Assembly: GCA_003116875.1 (NCBI GenBank)
Contig: BCKT01000014.1
Location: forward strand, 132,149-196,148
DNA: 64,000 nt
Reading direction: 5' to 3'
Source: Takashimella koratensis
Taxonomy: Eukaryota; Basidiomycota; Tremellomycetes; Trichosporonales; Tetragoniomycetaceae
Shown here piece by piece: positions 11,997 to 24,637 of the stretch (positions are counted from its first letter, which is position 1; every line of letters begins with the position of its first letter). The notes below the pieces were generated by a model that was not told where the DNA came from, did no database searches, and saw nothing but the letters and a program-made list of their open reading frames with translations. The position numbers and the translations under genes are program-made.

Positions 11997-14652
11997 ATGT
12001 CTGCTCCCCCTCAACGACAATCTCGCGGCCCTCGACGTCCCCGTGGTCGAGGTGGACCTCGTGGCGGCGGTGGTGGAGGCGGCGGCGGAGGTCGAGGTGG
12101 AGGCGGTGGTCGAGGTCCTCCCCGCCCCATCGCAGACGATATCACCCCAGCGCTCACCCCGTCCGCCCCGACCCCTGTCGCGAGCGGGACCGTCACACCA
12201 CAGCCTCAGCCTGTAACCAACGCAGGACCCGCGACTACCGTCTCCTCAACGATGACTACCACGCGGTTTAAGGATTTCACCGCGCTCAAGCCGACCTTGC
12301 TTGCTGCGATCCCATTCGAGTTTTGTTCAGAGGTATGAACGCGAGCTCGACTCGAATTTTTCTTGCTCCTTTCCTCGCCCTCAACATCTCTCCAACCGAA
12401 TAATGACCAGTACTGACATGATATTTCCAATCCATCGCTGCCTCCTTCCTGCCCGTTACCTGCTCGTCCTTAGGTGCAAGCGGCGACCCTCCCATCTATC
12501 ATCGACGGCCACGATGTCCTTGCCCAAGCCAAGACAGGCACCGGCAAGACCCTCGCCTTCCTTGTCCCATCCATCAACCGACTTCTAACTTCTTCTCCTC
12601 CTCTTCCTCCCGCACCTCTCACTTCTATCCTCGTCCTCTCGCCGACACGCGAGTTGGCGGCACAGATCGGCGTTGCGGCTGAGGGGCTCGTCAAGGGATC
12701 CGGTTTGGCTGTACACTGTGTCGTCGGTGGAACAAACATCGATCGCGATATTAAAGCGCTCAAAAATGGGCGGTGAGTAGCAGTGTTGATGCTGGATTTT
12801 TGTTTTTGTTTTTGATGTGGCTGTGAATGTAGAAATGCCTGGTGGTGAAGGGCGTGCTGATTTGAGACAGCGCCGACATCCTCGTTGCGACCCCTGGCCG
12901 CTTGGTCGACCTGATCGAGAACGCCAACCTCAAGCCGCGCTTCGCCCAGCTTCGTGAGTATCAACTTTTTTACTTTACTTTCTCAAATCCCTCAGCGCGC
13001 TATTTTCATCTGACGCATCATTCCTTTTCTCACCTACCCCACTCTTACGACACCCGCAGGCACTCTCATCCTCGACGAGGCGGACCGACTGCTCGATATG
13101 GGGTTCCGACGAGAGCTGGAAAAGATTATCGGGTCGTTGCCTGATCGTTCGGCTGTCCCGCGTCAGACTTTGCTGTTCTCCGCTACCATCTCGTCCGAGG
13201 TTCGATCGGTATGTTTTGCTCCCTCCTGTCCTCCTCCCCAACATCTCACTTTCGCTCTCACACCGAGCTACCTGTTCGAGGTGGACTCACTAGGCCTGAG
13301 CCCGGTATCACACCGTCTTACAATTGCAAAGACCAATGACTGACTCGAGGAACAGACCGTCTCGATCGCGTTAAAGAAGGATCATAAATTCATCAGCACC
13401 CTCAAAGACGAAGACATCAACGCTCACGAACACGTTATCCAAGAAGTCCTCGTGGTCCCTAGTCTCGATTTGTTGCCTTCGACTTTGCACATTTTGAAAC
13501 GGGAAGAGGCGAACTCGGACACTCGGGGAGGGTTCAAAGGTGCGCCAGAACCCATGAATCGTCACCCTCCACCTCCTCCTCTCCCCACCTACGCATCCCC
13601 ACTCAAGCCACTAATCCCCATCCGTCACATCCTCTCTTCAAAGACGATAACTAACCTCCTTAGTGATGGTATTCCTGCCTACCGCACGTATGGCGGGGAT
13701 GTACCACGACGTATTCGCCAACCTCCGACTCTCCTACCCAGTGTGGGAAATCCATTCGCGCCTCTCTCAATCAAAACGAACCAAGGCGACCGAAGAGTTC
13801 CGACAGGCCGCGAGGGGTGTCTTATTCTCGTCCGACGTCACGGCGAGGGGAATTGATGTACAGGGTGTCACGGGTGTGGTTCAGGTGGGGCTGCCTAGTA
13901 GCTCTGAACAATGTGAGTTGTTACCGGGTGATCATGAACCGTTCTCGACTCGCTGACAGGTCACAGACGTACACAGGCTTGGCCGGACCGCCCGTGCAGG
14001 CGCGAAGGGACACGGTATCCTTGTTCTTGGATCCTTCGAATCCTTCTTCCTCGAAGACAAAGTCATCCGAAGCTTCAACCTCCACTCTTACCCTCCTGCT
14101 CTTCCAGACGTGCTCACTTCTCTCTCCTCCGAGATCGGTGCTTCGCTCGCCCGGATCCCCGACGAGGCCAAGACGCAGGCGTACCAGGCTTGGATCGGGT
14201 ACTACAACTCCAACCTGAGAAATCTTCGTTGGAGTACCGCAGACCTGGTGGCTCGGGCTAACGAGTTTGCACGTGACGGGCTGAGGTATGGAGCAGGAGG
14301 GGCGGGAGGACAACAGTGGGCGCCCCCGGGGCTCTTGGCGAAGACAGTTGGGAAAATGGGATTGAAGGGAGTTCCGGGGTTGAATGTTGTCCGGGAACTG
14401 GGAGGGGAAGGGGGGAAGAGAGGGCCGAGGTCAGATGGGCAAGGACAGGGACAGAAGGCGGCGAAAGTCCCAAGGGAGGACGGAGGAAGAGGTGGGCAAG
14501 GTGGAAATGGGCAGGGGCAGGGGCAGGGGATGGGCATGGGTGAACGAAGCGGTGGTGGTGGCGGAGGAGGAGGAGGAGGGAGGGGGCGCGGAGGGAGAGG
14601 TGGGGTCGGAAGGGGACGCGGTCGTGGTGGACCGCCCGGGTCCGGTTTCTAG
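11997..14652 (+). CDS. DEAD-box ATP-dependent RNA helicase, MSS116-like, RGG-rich ends
   Basis: Unwinds or remodels RNA. Seven exons (11997-12332, 12474-12772, 12871-12953, 13060-13208, 13356-13539, 13664-13912, 13967-14652) give 661 aa. Motifs in order: Q-motif region ending CSEVQAATLP, Walker [25 protein letters not shown] in [17 protein letters not shown] in LLFSATI, then [18 protein letters not shown] and [10 protein letters not shown]. The overall pattern ([29 protein letters not shown]) resembles MSS116/CYT-19, which assist mitochondrial intron splicing; the choice of subfamily is inference. The N-terminus ([15 protein letters not shown]) is Arg/Gly-rich, not a clean mitochondrial presequence. 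The C-terminus is a long Gly/Gln/Arg-rich tail. Confidence 0.9.
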
Positions 14653-15098
14653 AAACGCCAAGTAACGCCGAGTCGACGATGACGTTCAGATGGGATGTTG
14701 ATGAACTGGAAAGACAAGCGATGTTCCGTGTGAGGCGAAGACAGGGTAGATACATTCATGTGTAAAGTAGACGCAGACAGGCAGAGTGAGAAGGGACGGG
14801 AAGGGCCACGAAGGAGGGGGTTAAGGGAGATGGAGCAGCAGGTGGAAGTCAAAAGAAAGAGGAGAAAGAAAAGGGGCTCACAGAGTTGTTGAAGGGATAA
14901 AAGTATACGTAGATCCGCATGACTACTTCTACTACTACTACTGTACTTTCTGGACCGTAATTCTCAATTTGCATCTTTCACCCATCACTACCTTCTTCAT
15001 TCGAGGTTTCCCCCACGGTTTTGTCAGGAAGTTGACTGGAAGTCTGCAAATCTGCAATTCTTCAAGCAATCACCGAGCGTTGGAGTTTACAATTTCGT
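14653..15098. other. Convergent intergenic region, 446 bp
   Basis: Between the helicase stop and the RMD1-like stop. No ORF or RNA gene seen; it presumably carries both 3' ends. Confidence 0.5.
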
Positions 15099-18043
15099 CT
15101 ATGACAAGCTAAGGTCGACGAGGATGGTGATGATACCGAGGACGATCTCGATTCCGCTGATCACGAGAGGTCAAGAAGATGAAAAAATCAAAATATCAGC
15201 GCCAAATTCAAGATTGCTCGAGAGATCTTCCACCTTTTTCATCTTTCCCGCTGAGGTTTAGACTTTTTCACTCACATGAGGAAAATAACGACCGACTCTA
15301 ATCGTTCACCATGAGAACTATTCACCGATTCTTTCAGCAACTTGAGCATATCTTGGAGAACCTATGATAAGAACGACGTAGATCAGTCAGTGCTCTTTGA
15401 TCAACTCGACTTGTTTAGGGCGAGGGAATGAGAAGCTGGACCTACCTCGACACGAGCATTGAGCAGGTCGATACGTTGACTGATCTCGAGGTATGATCGA
15501 GCGGCGTTATAAAGCGGTTCCAAATCCGGGAACGACCAGAAGAATTCCTATAAGCACCACCCGACGTGTCAGCCATCAGCAATCTAGTTTCATATCAAAG
15601 GTCCTTCTGAATCCTGTTGAATGAAGAAAGGAGAAAACGACAAGGGATATGTGGAAGTCTTATATGCAAAAGAAAGACACCCTAGACGTACTGGGGAATC
15701 TAAGATGGACCCGACGAGGTTGATGTTGATTCGGAGAATGAACAAGTTTCCAATCTGTTTCATGATATCCCCGCTCGGCATCTAAGGTATATCAGCACTG
15801 TCACCACCGTACCCTGCTTCCCTTTCTGCCCCCTCATCTTCTTCTTCCCCTTCTTTTTCCTTCTCTCTCCTCCTCCTTGTCCATCTCCTCGTCTCGTTTT
15901 ATCAACCCAATCACTCACGCCAATCTTTCCCGTTTCGCTCAATGTCCGCGGGATATCTTTCGTCTGCTCGATCGTGCTACTGATAAGTTCCTCGAAGAGC
16001 GAGATCTTGACCGATTGCGCTAGGGCATGTGACAGAGACAATTTGGTCCTGGACATCTGCCGTCAGTACAGGCGGCTTGGCCAAGCTACTAGCAGCGTTG
16101 CTCGGCCCTGGACGTAGACGTACATGTAAGACGAGCCCTTGCGGAGGGTGATAACGTCGTTGTATATCCTGTAACTCATAAGCGCTGTCCCCATCGCCTC
16201 ATTCTTCGATACAGCGCCCTGAAGAGTCTCGACTTACCGAGAGTAATCAGCATAGTAGAAATTCAAATCTTCCATCTCGATATCTTCAGAGCTCAGTCGT
16301 TCAACCTCGAACTTTTTTCTATCCCTCTGTCAGCTCTTCCTCCTTCCTATCTTCCAACCAGAAACCTCCTTCCTCCTAAGCACCTCTCCTCACATCTACT
16401 TCTCCTTGGCGGATTGGGTCTCACTTACATGCTCTTCAAGAACGCCTTCTCCTCCTTCTCTGTCATCCCCCAAATGACTACTGTCCCATACTCGAACAAG
16501 AACACATCCGGAACCGACTCTTCTTCTTCCCAATCATCATCGCTATCCCCTCCATTCCCTCCTCCATTCCCATTCGTACTCGAATTCACCGGCGTTGCTT
16601 CTCGTTCGATATCTTCTGCGTTATCCGCCTCCACCACGATCCTTCGTTTCCCTCCGCTTCCTCCAGGCCGTTTACTGAACCCTGGTCTACGTTTGGGCTC
16701 GGCGGTAGAGACGGCACGACGGTCGGCGTCGTCGTCGAGACTGATGAGGTTACCCTCTGGGACGCGGTAGGCTCCCGCGTCGTGGTCCGAGAAATTGATC
16801 TTGGGCGGGGAGGAGAACGACCGCGACAACGCAGGAGGCGGAGTGGGGTAGTGCGAAGATGCACTGGGGGTGGAGATCGATGCGGGAGGGAGGTAAGGAG
16901 TGTAGAGACATTCGGTATCGAACATCTTAGCGTGGGTGCGATAAGTCGATGGTCGAGAGGCGATCCACGCTTGGATTCCGGGGAGGTTGTACGAGCTGTG
17001 TCGAGTGAGAGAGTGAAAGGGTCAGGATTGATTACATGTAGAAGAAGGGAGAGAGGGAGGTCTCAGATAAATTCGTGGAAGAGGAAGGAAGAGAATAGAC
17101 TCACGCAGCGGTACAGTACGCGGTGACACGAGGGAGTTTCCGCTTCTCCGACTTTGTAAGTTTCTGAGCATCTCGGCGCGCAGTACCCGCTGGAATCTGG
17201 CTCAGAGGTGTATAGAACTGCACAGGGTGGACAAGTGGACCGAGCGGTCATAAAGAGTTAGGTCGAAGGGATGGGGGACAGGTGGTAGCGTCAGCAAGGT
17301 CACAGTTCGAGTTGAACGAGAGAGTGAAAAGAGTTAAAAAGTCAGGAATAAAGTGGAGTGGATGTTTCAGAAACAGAGGAAGGAAGAGCTTGGCGTACCT
17401 CAACACCCTCGGATTCATCCTGTAAGACCAAGTGCGCATCTTCTCCTTCTCCATCCTCTTCGGGGATCGTGGGCTCATCAGGCTGCGTCGGGAGGACCTT
17501 GAGTTCTGCGCGGGTGGATCGTAAGAGTACGAATGAAGTGGGGTAGGTGTGTCAGTTTCAAGAATAACCAGTATATTCTAAGTCTGCGCGACACGTAGTT
17601 CTAGTTTCTCCTTGTCGTCTCCGAGCTGTTTTTATCCGGACTCTCGAAGGAATAGGCGGAGGAAGAAGGTGGGTACGTACTGGTCCCTAGTTTTGATGTT
17701 CTGGGTATCAAATAACGCGGCGAGGAGAAGAAGGAATGACTGTCAGCATTGAACAGATGGGCAAAGATACCCGCAGATCTTGGCGGAAAGGTAGCAAAGG
17801 TATGAGCCAGCAGCGGAAGTGGAGAGAAGAGGTTTCAGAGTGAAGAGTGGAGAGGGCAGAGCGGAAAGAAGGCAGACTTGAAGAAATGCAAAGGGCGGGG
17901 GAACACTGGACCCCCCGACGTCCCGACAGCCTGACAGCTTGACAGCATGACAGCTTGACTCACCGCATAGGCTGCCGAGGTTCCCGCCTCGGCGCGACTT
18001 GGGCATACGGGAGGGGTAACGCGCTACTTCCCACTGGCGGCAT
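15099..18043 (-). CDS. RMD1/DUF155 family protein (sporulation/vacuolar or mitochondrial membrane)
   Basis: Member of the DUF155 family (yeast RMD1/YDR282C, human RMND1); molecular activity not firmly known. About 12 or 13 exons. Recognisable order: basic N-terminus (MPPVGSSALPLPYAQVAPRR), FYTPLSQIPAGTARRDAQKL, KLPRVTAYCTA, an insert rich in Ser/Pro and acidic residues, then the DUF155 core: VFLFEYGTVVIWGMTEKEE, DIEMEDLNFYYADYSRIYND, SHALAQSVKISLFEELI, MKQIGNLFILRININLVGS, EFFWSFPDLEPLYNAARSYL and ERLESVVIFLIGIEIVLGII, the last being the usual C-terminal membrane anchor. Stop at 15101-15099. Exon 2 is a 20-nt exon (17700-17681). Between 17680 and 17513 the splicing is uncertain: either one 168-nt intron or an extra small exon near 17590-17620. 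Upstream in-frame codons before 18043 look like leader. Confidence 0.87.
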
Positions 18044-18332
18044 GGTGTTGATCTTGTTTGAGGGATGGTGAAGAGTGAGGAGGAGAGAGGGAAGAGGGAA
18101 GAGGGAAGAGGGAGGAGGAAAGCAACAGAATAGCTGTGACGATCCGGAACGTGGGGTGGTGTGGGATGGCATTTAGAATTAGCCGTGTGCAGGTTAGCAA
18201 TTCAGTCTGCAATGCCCAAGACCGATACATGCAAATCAGAGTCTACTAGTACTGTCTCCAACGATAGTCATGATCCTAACCTCTCACCCCCTCTCTCTGA
18301 ACCTCTCCCTCTCTCCCTCCCTATCCACGCGC

Positions 18333-21300
18333 TCACTTCCTCGCCTGCTCGCCGATAAAGTTCAACGCACTACCCGCCCTCAACCAATCCAGTTGATCTT
18401 TACTCATCGTGTGCCTCGTCTTGACCTCGACAACCTCGCCCGAGGTTTTAGTCACCTTGAGCGTAATCTGGGTCGACGAAGACGGGTCGGCAAGGAGATT
18501 GGCAAGACCCGAGGTGGTTACTTTATCTCCGGCGGAAATGAGAGCGTAATCGGCTTTGTCTTCGAGCCAAAGAGGGAGGATACCTTGTTTCTGTGGGCGA
18601 AAAGGGTTGAAGCGAGGATGAGTGAGTGAGAGGAGAGAGGTGTTAGTCAAGGTCTCAAAGCATACTAATGTTGAAAAGTGAAGAGGCGCGATGAGAGTGC
18701 AGGACCAAGTGAAAGAGGAACACAACTCACCTTAAGGTTGGTCTCGTGAATACGGGCAAATGAACGAGCGAGGATCATACCACAGCCGTAGAATCTAGGC
18801 TGGAGGGCAGCGTGCTCACGAGCGGACCCCTCTCCGTCTATAATCATCCAAGTTCATCCAAGTCAGTTAACAAGGTCCACCATGACAGATTCCCCTCTTT
18901 CCCCTCTTCTCATGCGTTATACCACCTCCAAATCGCAGAGTGCACTCTCCAAACCCCAGAGCCGCATCCACAACCCATCTCAGACCACACTCACAGTTAT
19001 CGTCCACAACCAACATCCAAGGCTCGTTCCTCGCTTTGTACTTTTGCATAACGTGCGGGATCGTATCCTCGCCATCCTGGTCACGAGCGACGTTAATCTG
19101 TCCGCCCTCGTCGTTGACAGCAGTCATCACTGGTATTTGTCAGCTGGCTGATGGCGCCTCTTTTTGCTGAAGTCCTGACTCACAGGTGTTCTCGGAGATG
19201 TTGCTGAGATGGCCCTTGTACTTGAGCCAAGCCCCGGCCGCACTGATGTGGTCGGTAGTGCTGAGCAACCATCATCAGCTCAATCCTTTCCCCAATCTCT
19301 CTACGGCATCGACCGAACCCGCGAGCCATGTAACTCACCACTTCCCTCGCACACGCATGAGACAGGTCATCTCCGGTAACTCTGCAGGCCCATTGGCAAA
19401 ATCCGTTCCGAACGGCTCGAGGATCTCCAGCCGTGTACTAGTTGGCGAGATCTTAATCTCTGTCTCGGGGACAGGTGCGGGTGAAGGTGAAGGAGCGAAA
19501 GAGAGGTCACCCGGAGTGTAGCCGGAGGGCGGGAGTCGGTCGCCTGATGGGGCGGTGAACTTGAAAGGACCGTTAGAGGTGGGGATAGAGTCGGTGACGG
19601 GGTTGAAGTTGAGGTCACCGGAGAATGCCATCTGCTGGGGGTTAGCATTGTAAAAGAAGGGGAGGGGAGATGGGAGAGACTTACAGCCGTAACAATCTCA
19701 GGAGAGGCAAGGAAGTTCACTGAAAGTCAGCGGGGAAAACAACCAAATCAAAAGCTTACTCGTCTTCAAGTTGCCATCGTTACGAGCTTTGAAGTTGCTA
19801 TCAAAGTTGTCAGCAACAAGCGCATATCCCGCTCGGCATCGATGACCTACCGGTTGAACGAAGTCAAGATCGCTATTTGAACCAATTGTCAGCGTTTCAG
19901 TCTTTCATTTCACTTCCAATCCCACTCACCGTTCTCCTCTCCCTTCTTCTCGTCTCGCTTCCACTGTCCAATACACGGTCCGCACGCATTCGCCAACACT
20001 GTGGCGCCCACGCTCTCCAGTGTTTCCTGCAACCCGTCCCTCTCGATCGTGGCACGGATCAGCTCGCTGCCCGGGGTGACGAGGAAAGGCACCTTTGACT
20101 GGAGACCGGCCGCCTTGGCCTGCTCCGCAATGGATGCGACGCGGGACATGTCCTCGTATGACGAGTTGGTGCACGAGCCGATAAGCGCAGAGGAGAGGGT
20201 CGTAGGGTATTTGTTCTCGTTGAGGAAGGAGGAGAAGGAGGAGAGAGGGGTGGCGAGGTCGGGAGTGAAGGGACCGTTCAAGTGGGGCTCAAGCTTGGAC
20301 AGATCCTAAGTTGGACGTGTTAGCTATGGCTGTGACTTTACGAGTTGTACGGGCATACGCAGCTAAACTTACAATCTCGATGACCTCGTCGTACTCCGCC
20401 CCCTCGTCAGCCTGAAGGAAGCCCTTGCTCGCGGCGTCGTCTGCGGCGTCCGCAACGGGTGCACGGCCAGTAGCGCGGAGGTAGTCGCGCATGTTGTCAG
20501 AGTAAGGGAAGGTGGACGTCGTCGCGCCAACCTCGGCACCCATGTTGGCGATTGTAGCGAGACCGGTACACGATTGGGCGGACACGCCGGGGCCGAAGTA
20601 CTCGATAATGCGGCCGGTTCCTCCCTATTTACATGTCAGCTTTTATCACCTTCTACAGCTGGAGTGTGCATATATAAACCGCAAAGACGAGGAAGCCAGA
20701 ATTGACACGCGACTTACTCGGACGGTAAGCTTGCCAGCGAGGTGAAGGATCAAGTCCTTGGGCGTTGCCCAACCCTCGAGCTTGCCCGTGAGCTTGACAC
20801 CCGTGATCATTGGCGCCTTGAGCTCCCATGGGGTATCCGTCAACGCGTCCACGGCATCCGCACCTCCCACTCCGATCGCGAGCATCCCTAAGCCGCCCGC
20901 GTTCGGCGTGTGGCTGTCCGTCCCCAACATCAGCAGACCGGGGGCAGCGTAGTTCTCAAGCACGATCTGGTGGATGATCCCGGATCCAGGTTTCCAGAAC
21001 TCGATACCGTACTTGGCCGCGGCGGACTGGAGGAAGTCGAAGACTTCTTTGTTCGTCTCGATGGATCGGGCAAGGTCGGTAGAGGCACCGGTCTGAGCTT
21101 GGATAAGGTGGTCGCAGTGGATAGAGGCGGGGACGGCGCAAGAAGGAAGACGGCAGGTCATGAATTGAAGGAGTGCCATTTGGGCCGAGGCGTCCTAGAG
21201 TGGAGATTAGGCGTCAGTCTCTTCTCACTTTTTCCTTCCTGAACTTGTTCTCTCCACCTAACCGACAGACCCTGCCAAAAGCTAGCACCCACCTGCATGG

Positions 21301-21586
21301 CGACTCGGTCCGGGCGAAGCTTGAGGTATTTTTCTCCCCTAATCTTCCCACCTCCACCAAGGCTTTCCTCTGGGTTACGCAAATGCGCGTAGAGGATCTT
21401 CTCCGCAAGGGTGAGCTTGGTGCCCTTACCGAGGACGGTGCGGACGTTGTCGAGGGTCTCGAGGAGGCGCGGGTAAGGCGGGGTGATGGATGTGCAGTCC
21501 TTGGTTGGGAGAGCGGACGGGGTGGCCATGCCACGCGCGAGGCGGGCGGCACCGGGGAGCCGGACGGTGCGGGCTCGGGGTATCAT
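18333..21586 (-). CDS. ACO2: Mitochondrial aconitase, ACO2-like
   Basis: A [4Fe-4S] hydratase of the citrate/lysine pathways. Twelve exons, the middle ones very short (19872-19851, 19797-19760, 19719-19685), give about 787 aa. The N-terminus [20 protein letters not shown] is a typical mitochondrial presequence. Cluster cysteines are present in [13 protein letters not shown] and [11 protein letters not shown]. Other family blocks: [99 protein letters not shown] and [18 protein letters not shown]. Features such as [20 protein letters not shown] and [20 protein letters not shown] are closer to what I know of yeast Aco2 than Aco1, so it may be the paralogue used as homoaconitase in lysine synthesis; that part is less certain. 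Divergent from DMC1. Confidence 0.92.
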
Positions 21587-21899
21587 CGAGTGTGGTGTGA
21601 GGCGAGGTGGTGAAGTGGGATGATGTGGAAATGAGCTCAAGCTGGTTGGCTACAGCAACCACCGCTGCACTCGGACGAGCAACTTTTTTTTTTTTCTTTT
21701 CGGGTCAACAAGAATTTGCTTCCGTCCACAGGGCTTCGGGTGTTTCGGTCTAGGCGGGGATTAGGAAAGGTGGGGGATCTGATTAGGGGGAAGGGAGCAG
21801 GGGATTAGGAAAGTGGAAGGGGATTGTAATAAAGGGTACAAGTGGGAAGGAGATCAGCAGGTGGAGGTTGTCCACTCGACTGCTCGACTGCAACGAGGC

Positions 21900-21936
<37 letters not shown>

Positions 21937-22097
21937 TGTGTGTGTGTGTGTGATGGAAGAAGGAAGGTGGACAATATTATATATACTCTCGCCGCCGTCA
22001 CACCTCTTCCTCCTCTTCCTCTTCCCCCGCATCTCTCATCCACCTCATATAACCCCCCTCACTCACTCACTCCCTACCTCACCTCAATCCACACATC
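21587..22097. promoter_or_regulatory. Divergent promoter of ACO2-like gene and DMC1, with GT repeat
   Basis: A 511-bp head-to-head region containing a T13-type run near 21686 and a long GT repeat. A TATATATA-like string (21977-21984) lies about 115 bp before the DMC1 ATG and may be its TATA box. Confidence 0.6.
21902..21952. repeat. (GT)n microsatellite, interrupted once
   Basis: GT repeat 21902-21934, a single A at 21935, then GT again to 21952. It sits in the ACO2/DMC1 divergent promoter. Confidence 0.97.
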
Positions 22098-24242
22098 ATG
22101 TCCGACGACGAAGGAGAGGTGAGTCTACATCTGACTCGAGGTCCATTCTTCTCCTGGTATCATCCACGAACGGCATCTCACCCTTGCCTCTCTCACCCTT
22201 TCACCACCTTCTCTCTCCCTCCTCGTCCTCCTCACCCAACCACCAACCCTCCCTGCCTTCCAACCCCGTCAACCCAGCTCCCCAACATACAATTCTCTCC
22301 CCTTCCTATCTGGTTCTTTCAGGTGATCTAGCTGACCACCACAGGAGGCATCTTTCGGCTTTGAGGTGAGTGAAACTGTTATTGTGTCCATATCGTTCAT
22401 TAAAGCAGCACCCCAAAACAGTCTGTCGACGAGCTCCAAGCTCATGTGAGTCCATCCACCTCCCTCTCCCTTTCATTCCACCCGATCCACTTTGCCCTCC
22501 TCTTCTCATGCCTGATTCCACCTGGGCGAGAGCCACCTGACACCTCTCCTTTCCTTCTAGGGTATCAACGTCTCCGACATCTCCAAGCTCAAGGCTGCAG
22601 GGGTGGTCACCGTGCTCGGTGTCGCGCAGACCCCGAGGAAGAACCTCCTCAAGATCAAGGTGAGCTGGGATGTACTCGCTCTGCGAAACTAACGAGCTGA
22701 CGCTTGGTGCTACCAGGGAATGTCAGAGGTCAGCCGCCAAGCTACCGGTGACTTATAGCTAACATGTTTAGGCCAAAGTTGAAAAGCTGAAGGTGAGCGG
22801 GACCAGCGAAGCATAGATGCGCTGAAGCTCTGCTTACGACGCGTTCAGGAGGTCGCCACCAAGATGCTGGTAAGCCGCCCTGCATTTTCCGCAAACATGA
22901 GCTGATCTTCCAGCCGCCCGTCTTCGCTACCGCCGCTGAAATCTCGGACCGTCGCCAAAACGTCATCTACCTCTCCACCGGCTCCAAGGCGGTCGACGCG
23001 ATGCTGGGTGGTGGGATCGCAACCCAGAGCATCACCGAGGTCTATGGAGAGTTCCGTACCGGGAAGGTGAGCTGTAGCGCTTGAGGGGGAGTGCTTAGCT
23101 TGTACAGACTCAGCTTTGCCACACGCTTTGTGTGTGCGCCCAACTGCCCGAGGACCAAGGTGGCGCGTCCGGGAAGGTCGCATACATTGACACCGAGTGA
23201 GCTGGAGGGTGTCAGACGAGACCTTCAGCTGACAGCGTTTACAGAGGAACGTTTCGACCTGACCGCGTGCGTGCCGTTGCGGACAGGTTCGGCGTGGACT
23301 CTCAGATGGCGCTAGAGAACATCCTGTGTGCTAGAGCTTGGAGCTCGGAGCAGCAGTGTGAACTCTTGGTGGAGCTCGCTGTTCGGTAAGCTCATCATAT
23401 ATAAGGCTGTTGAGCTGAGCCCCGTTCAGGTTCGTGGACGATAGGACGTACAAGCTTCTCATCGTCGACAGCATCATGAATCTCTTCCGTACGTCACTTG
23501 GTCGAGAGCAGCCCTAACATTTAGGTCAGGACTATTCGGGTCGCGGCGAGCTGTCTGAGCGCCAACAGGTGAGTTGACTGAGCATTGTCTATAACCGCAA
23601 GCTGACACCTTTCCCAGAAGCTCAACCAGTTCCTTGCCCGCTTGCAAAAGATCGCGGAAGAGTTCAACGTCGCTGTCATATTGACCAACCAAGTCCAGGC
23701 AGACCCCGGAGTGAGTTAGTTGGCTTACTCTCTGTGTAGCGGACCTAGAGCTGACTTTTACACCTCCAGGCGGCTGCTATGTGAGTCTGGGTAGCGTGGG
23801 ACTAAAAGTAACATGGGCAGGTTTGCTGCGGCATCAAGCGCCAAGCCCGTTGGAGGTCAGTCTGTCACATTGCCGCCCCCCTTATTATAGCTGACGCTTT
23901 ACCAGGTCATGTGCTTGCCCATGCGTGAGTTGGCTGGTGGGCAATGTGACGTGTTTTGGACGCCAACACATCACAGATCTGCAACTCGTATCCAGCTTCG
24001 CAAAGGCCGAGGCGAGGAACGTATCGCCAAGCTGCAAGACTCGCCAGACATGCCCGAGGGCGAGGCGACATACTGCCTCAAGTCTGGGTGAGTCCCTGCT
24101 ATCAGCTACCCGCTACCCGCTGCCTTGATGCGATGCGTCATGAGCTCAACTGACATCATTGGCAACTCTACAGCGGATGGGAAGGTAAGCTTTTGCCTTT
24201 GCAAAATCAGTACACAAGCTCACAAGCCGGTCAGACCCGTGA
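22098..24242 (+). CDS. DMC1: Meiotic strand-exchange recombinase DMC1 (RecA/Rad51 family)
   Basis: Forms nucleoprotein filaments on single-stranded DNA in meiosis. I can assemble 19 exons into a 330-aa protein, near the family's usual 335-340. Blocks: HhH-type N-terminal domain ([45 protein letters not shown]), Walker [57 protein letters not shown], Walker [44 protein letters not shown] and [39 protein letters not shown] and the alignable N-terminus favour DMC1 over RAD51. Very small exons: 12 nt (22717-22728), 11 nt (23770-23780), 19 nt (23906-23924), 11 nt (24174-24184) and 8 nt for the last (24235-24242). The last two exons, giving an end of GGWEDP, are the least certain part. Confidence 0.9.
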
Positions 24243-24637
24243 AGGCTACGCGAGCTCGTTCCGATCATCTCCCTGGGTACCAATCCGAGTTTCGAGTCGA
24301 GTCTCTTCATTTCATTTTCTCATCTTCAATCATGCTGTTTGTATCATCTCCGTTCTTTTCATTGATCGTGTTGGTCTCTTATTCCCCTCCATCCCGTCCT
24401 CCCTCATGATTGTAAACTGCTCCTCGCGTCGCTCGTCATCTCATGTTCATGTTTATGTAGCCATGTTCTCGTCTTCTCCGTTGCCCAGCGTCACCCAGCG
24501 CCACATTGGCCACCGACAACCTGAACCTGACCTCCACTTTTCAGCAACCAACATTTCCAACTCCTTCTTCTCACTTCTCCATCCACCATCCACACCCAAC
24601 CCACTCCGCGACCTCGAGTCGCCCCTCACCCATCTCT

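Noticed and set aside
14202..14755. Pro/Ser-rich minus-strand frames
   Set aside because: Antisense shadow of the Gly/Arg-rich tail of the DEAD-box helicase.
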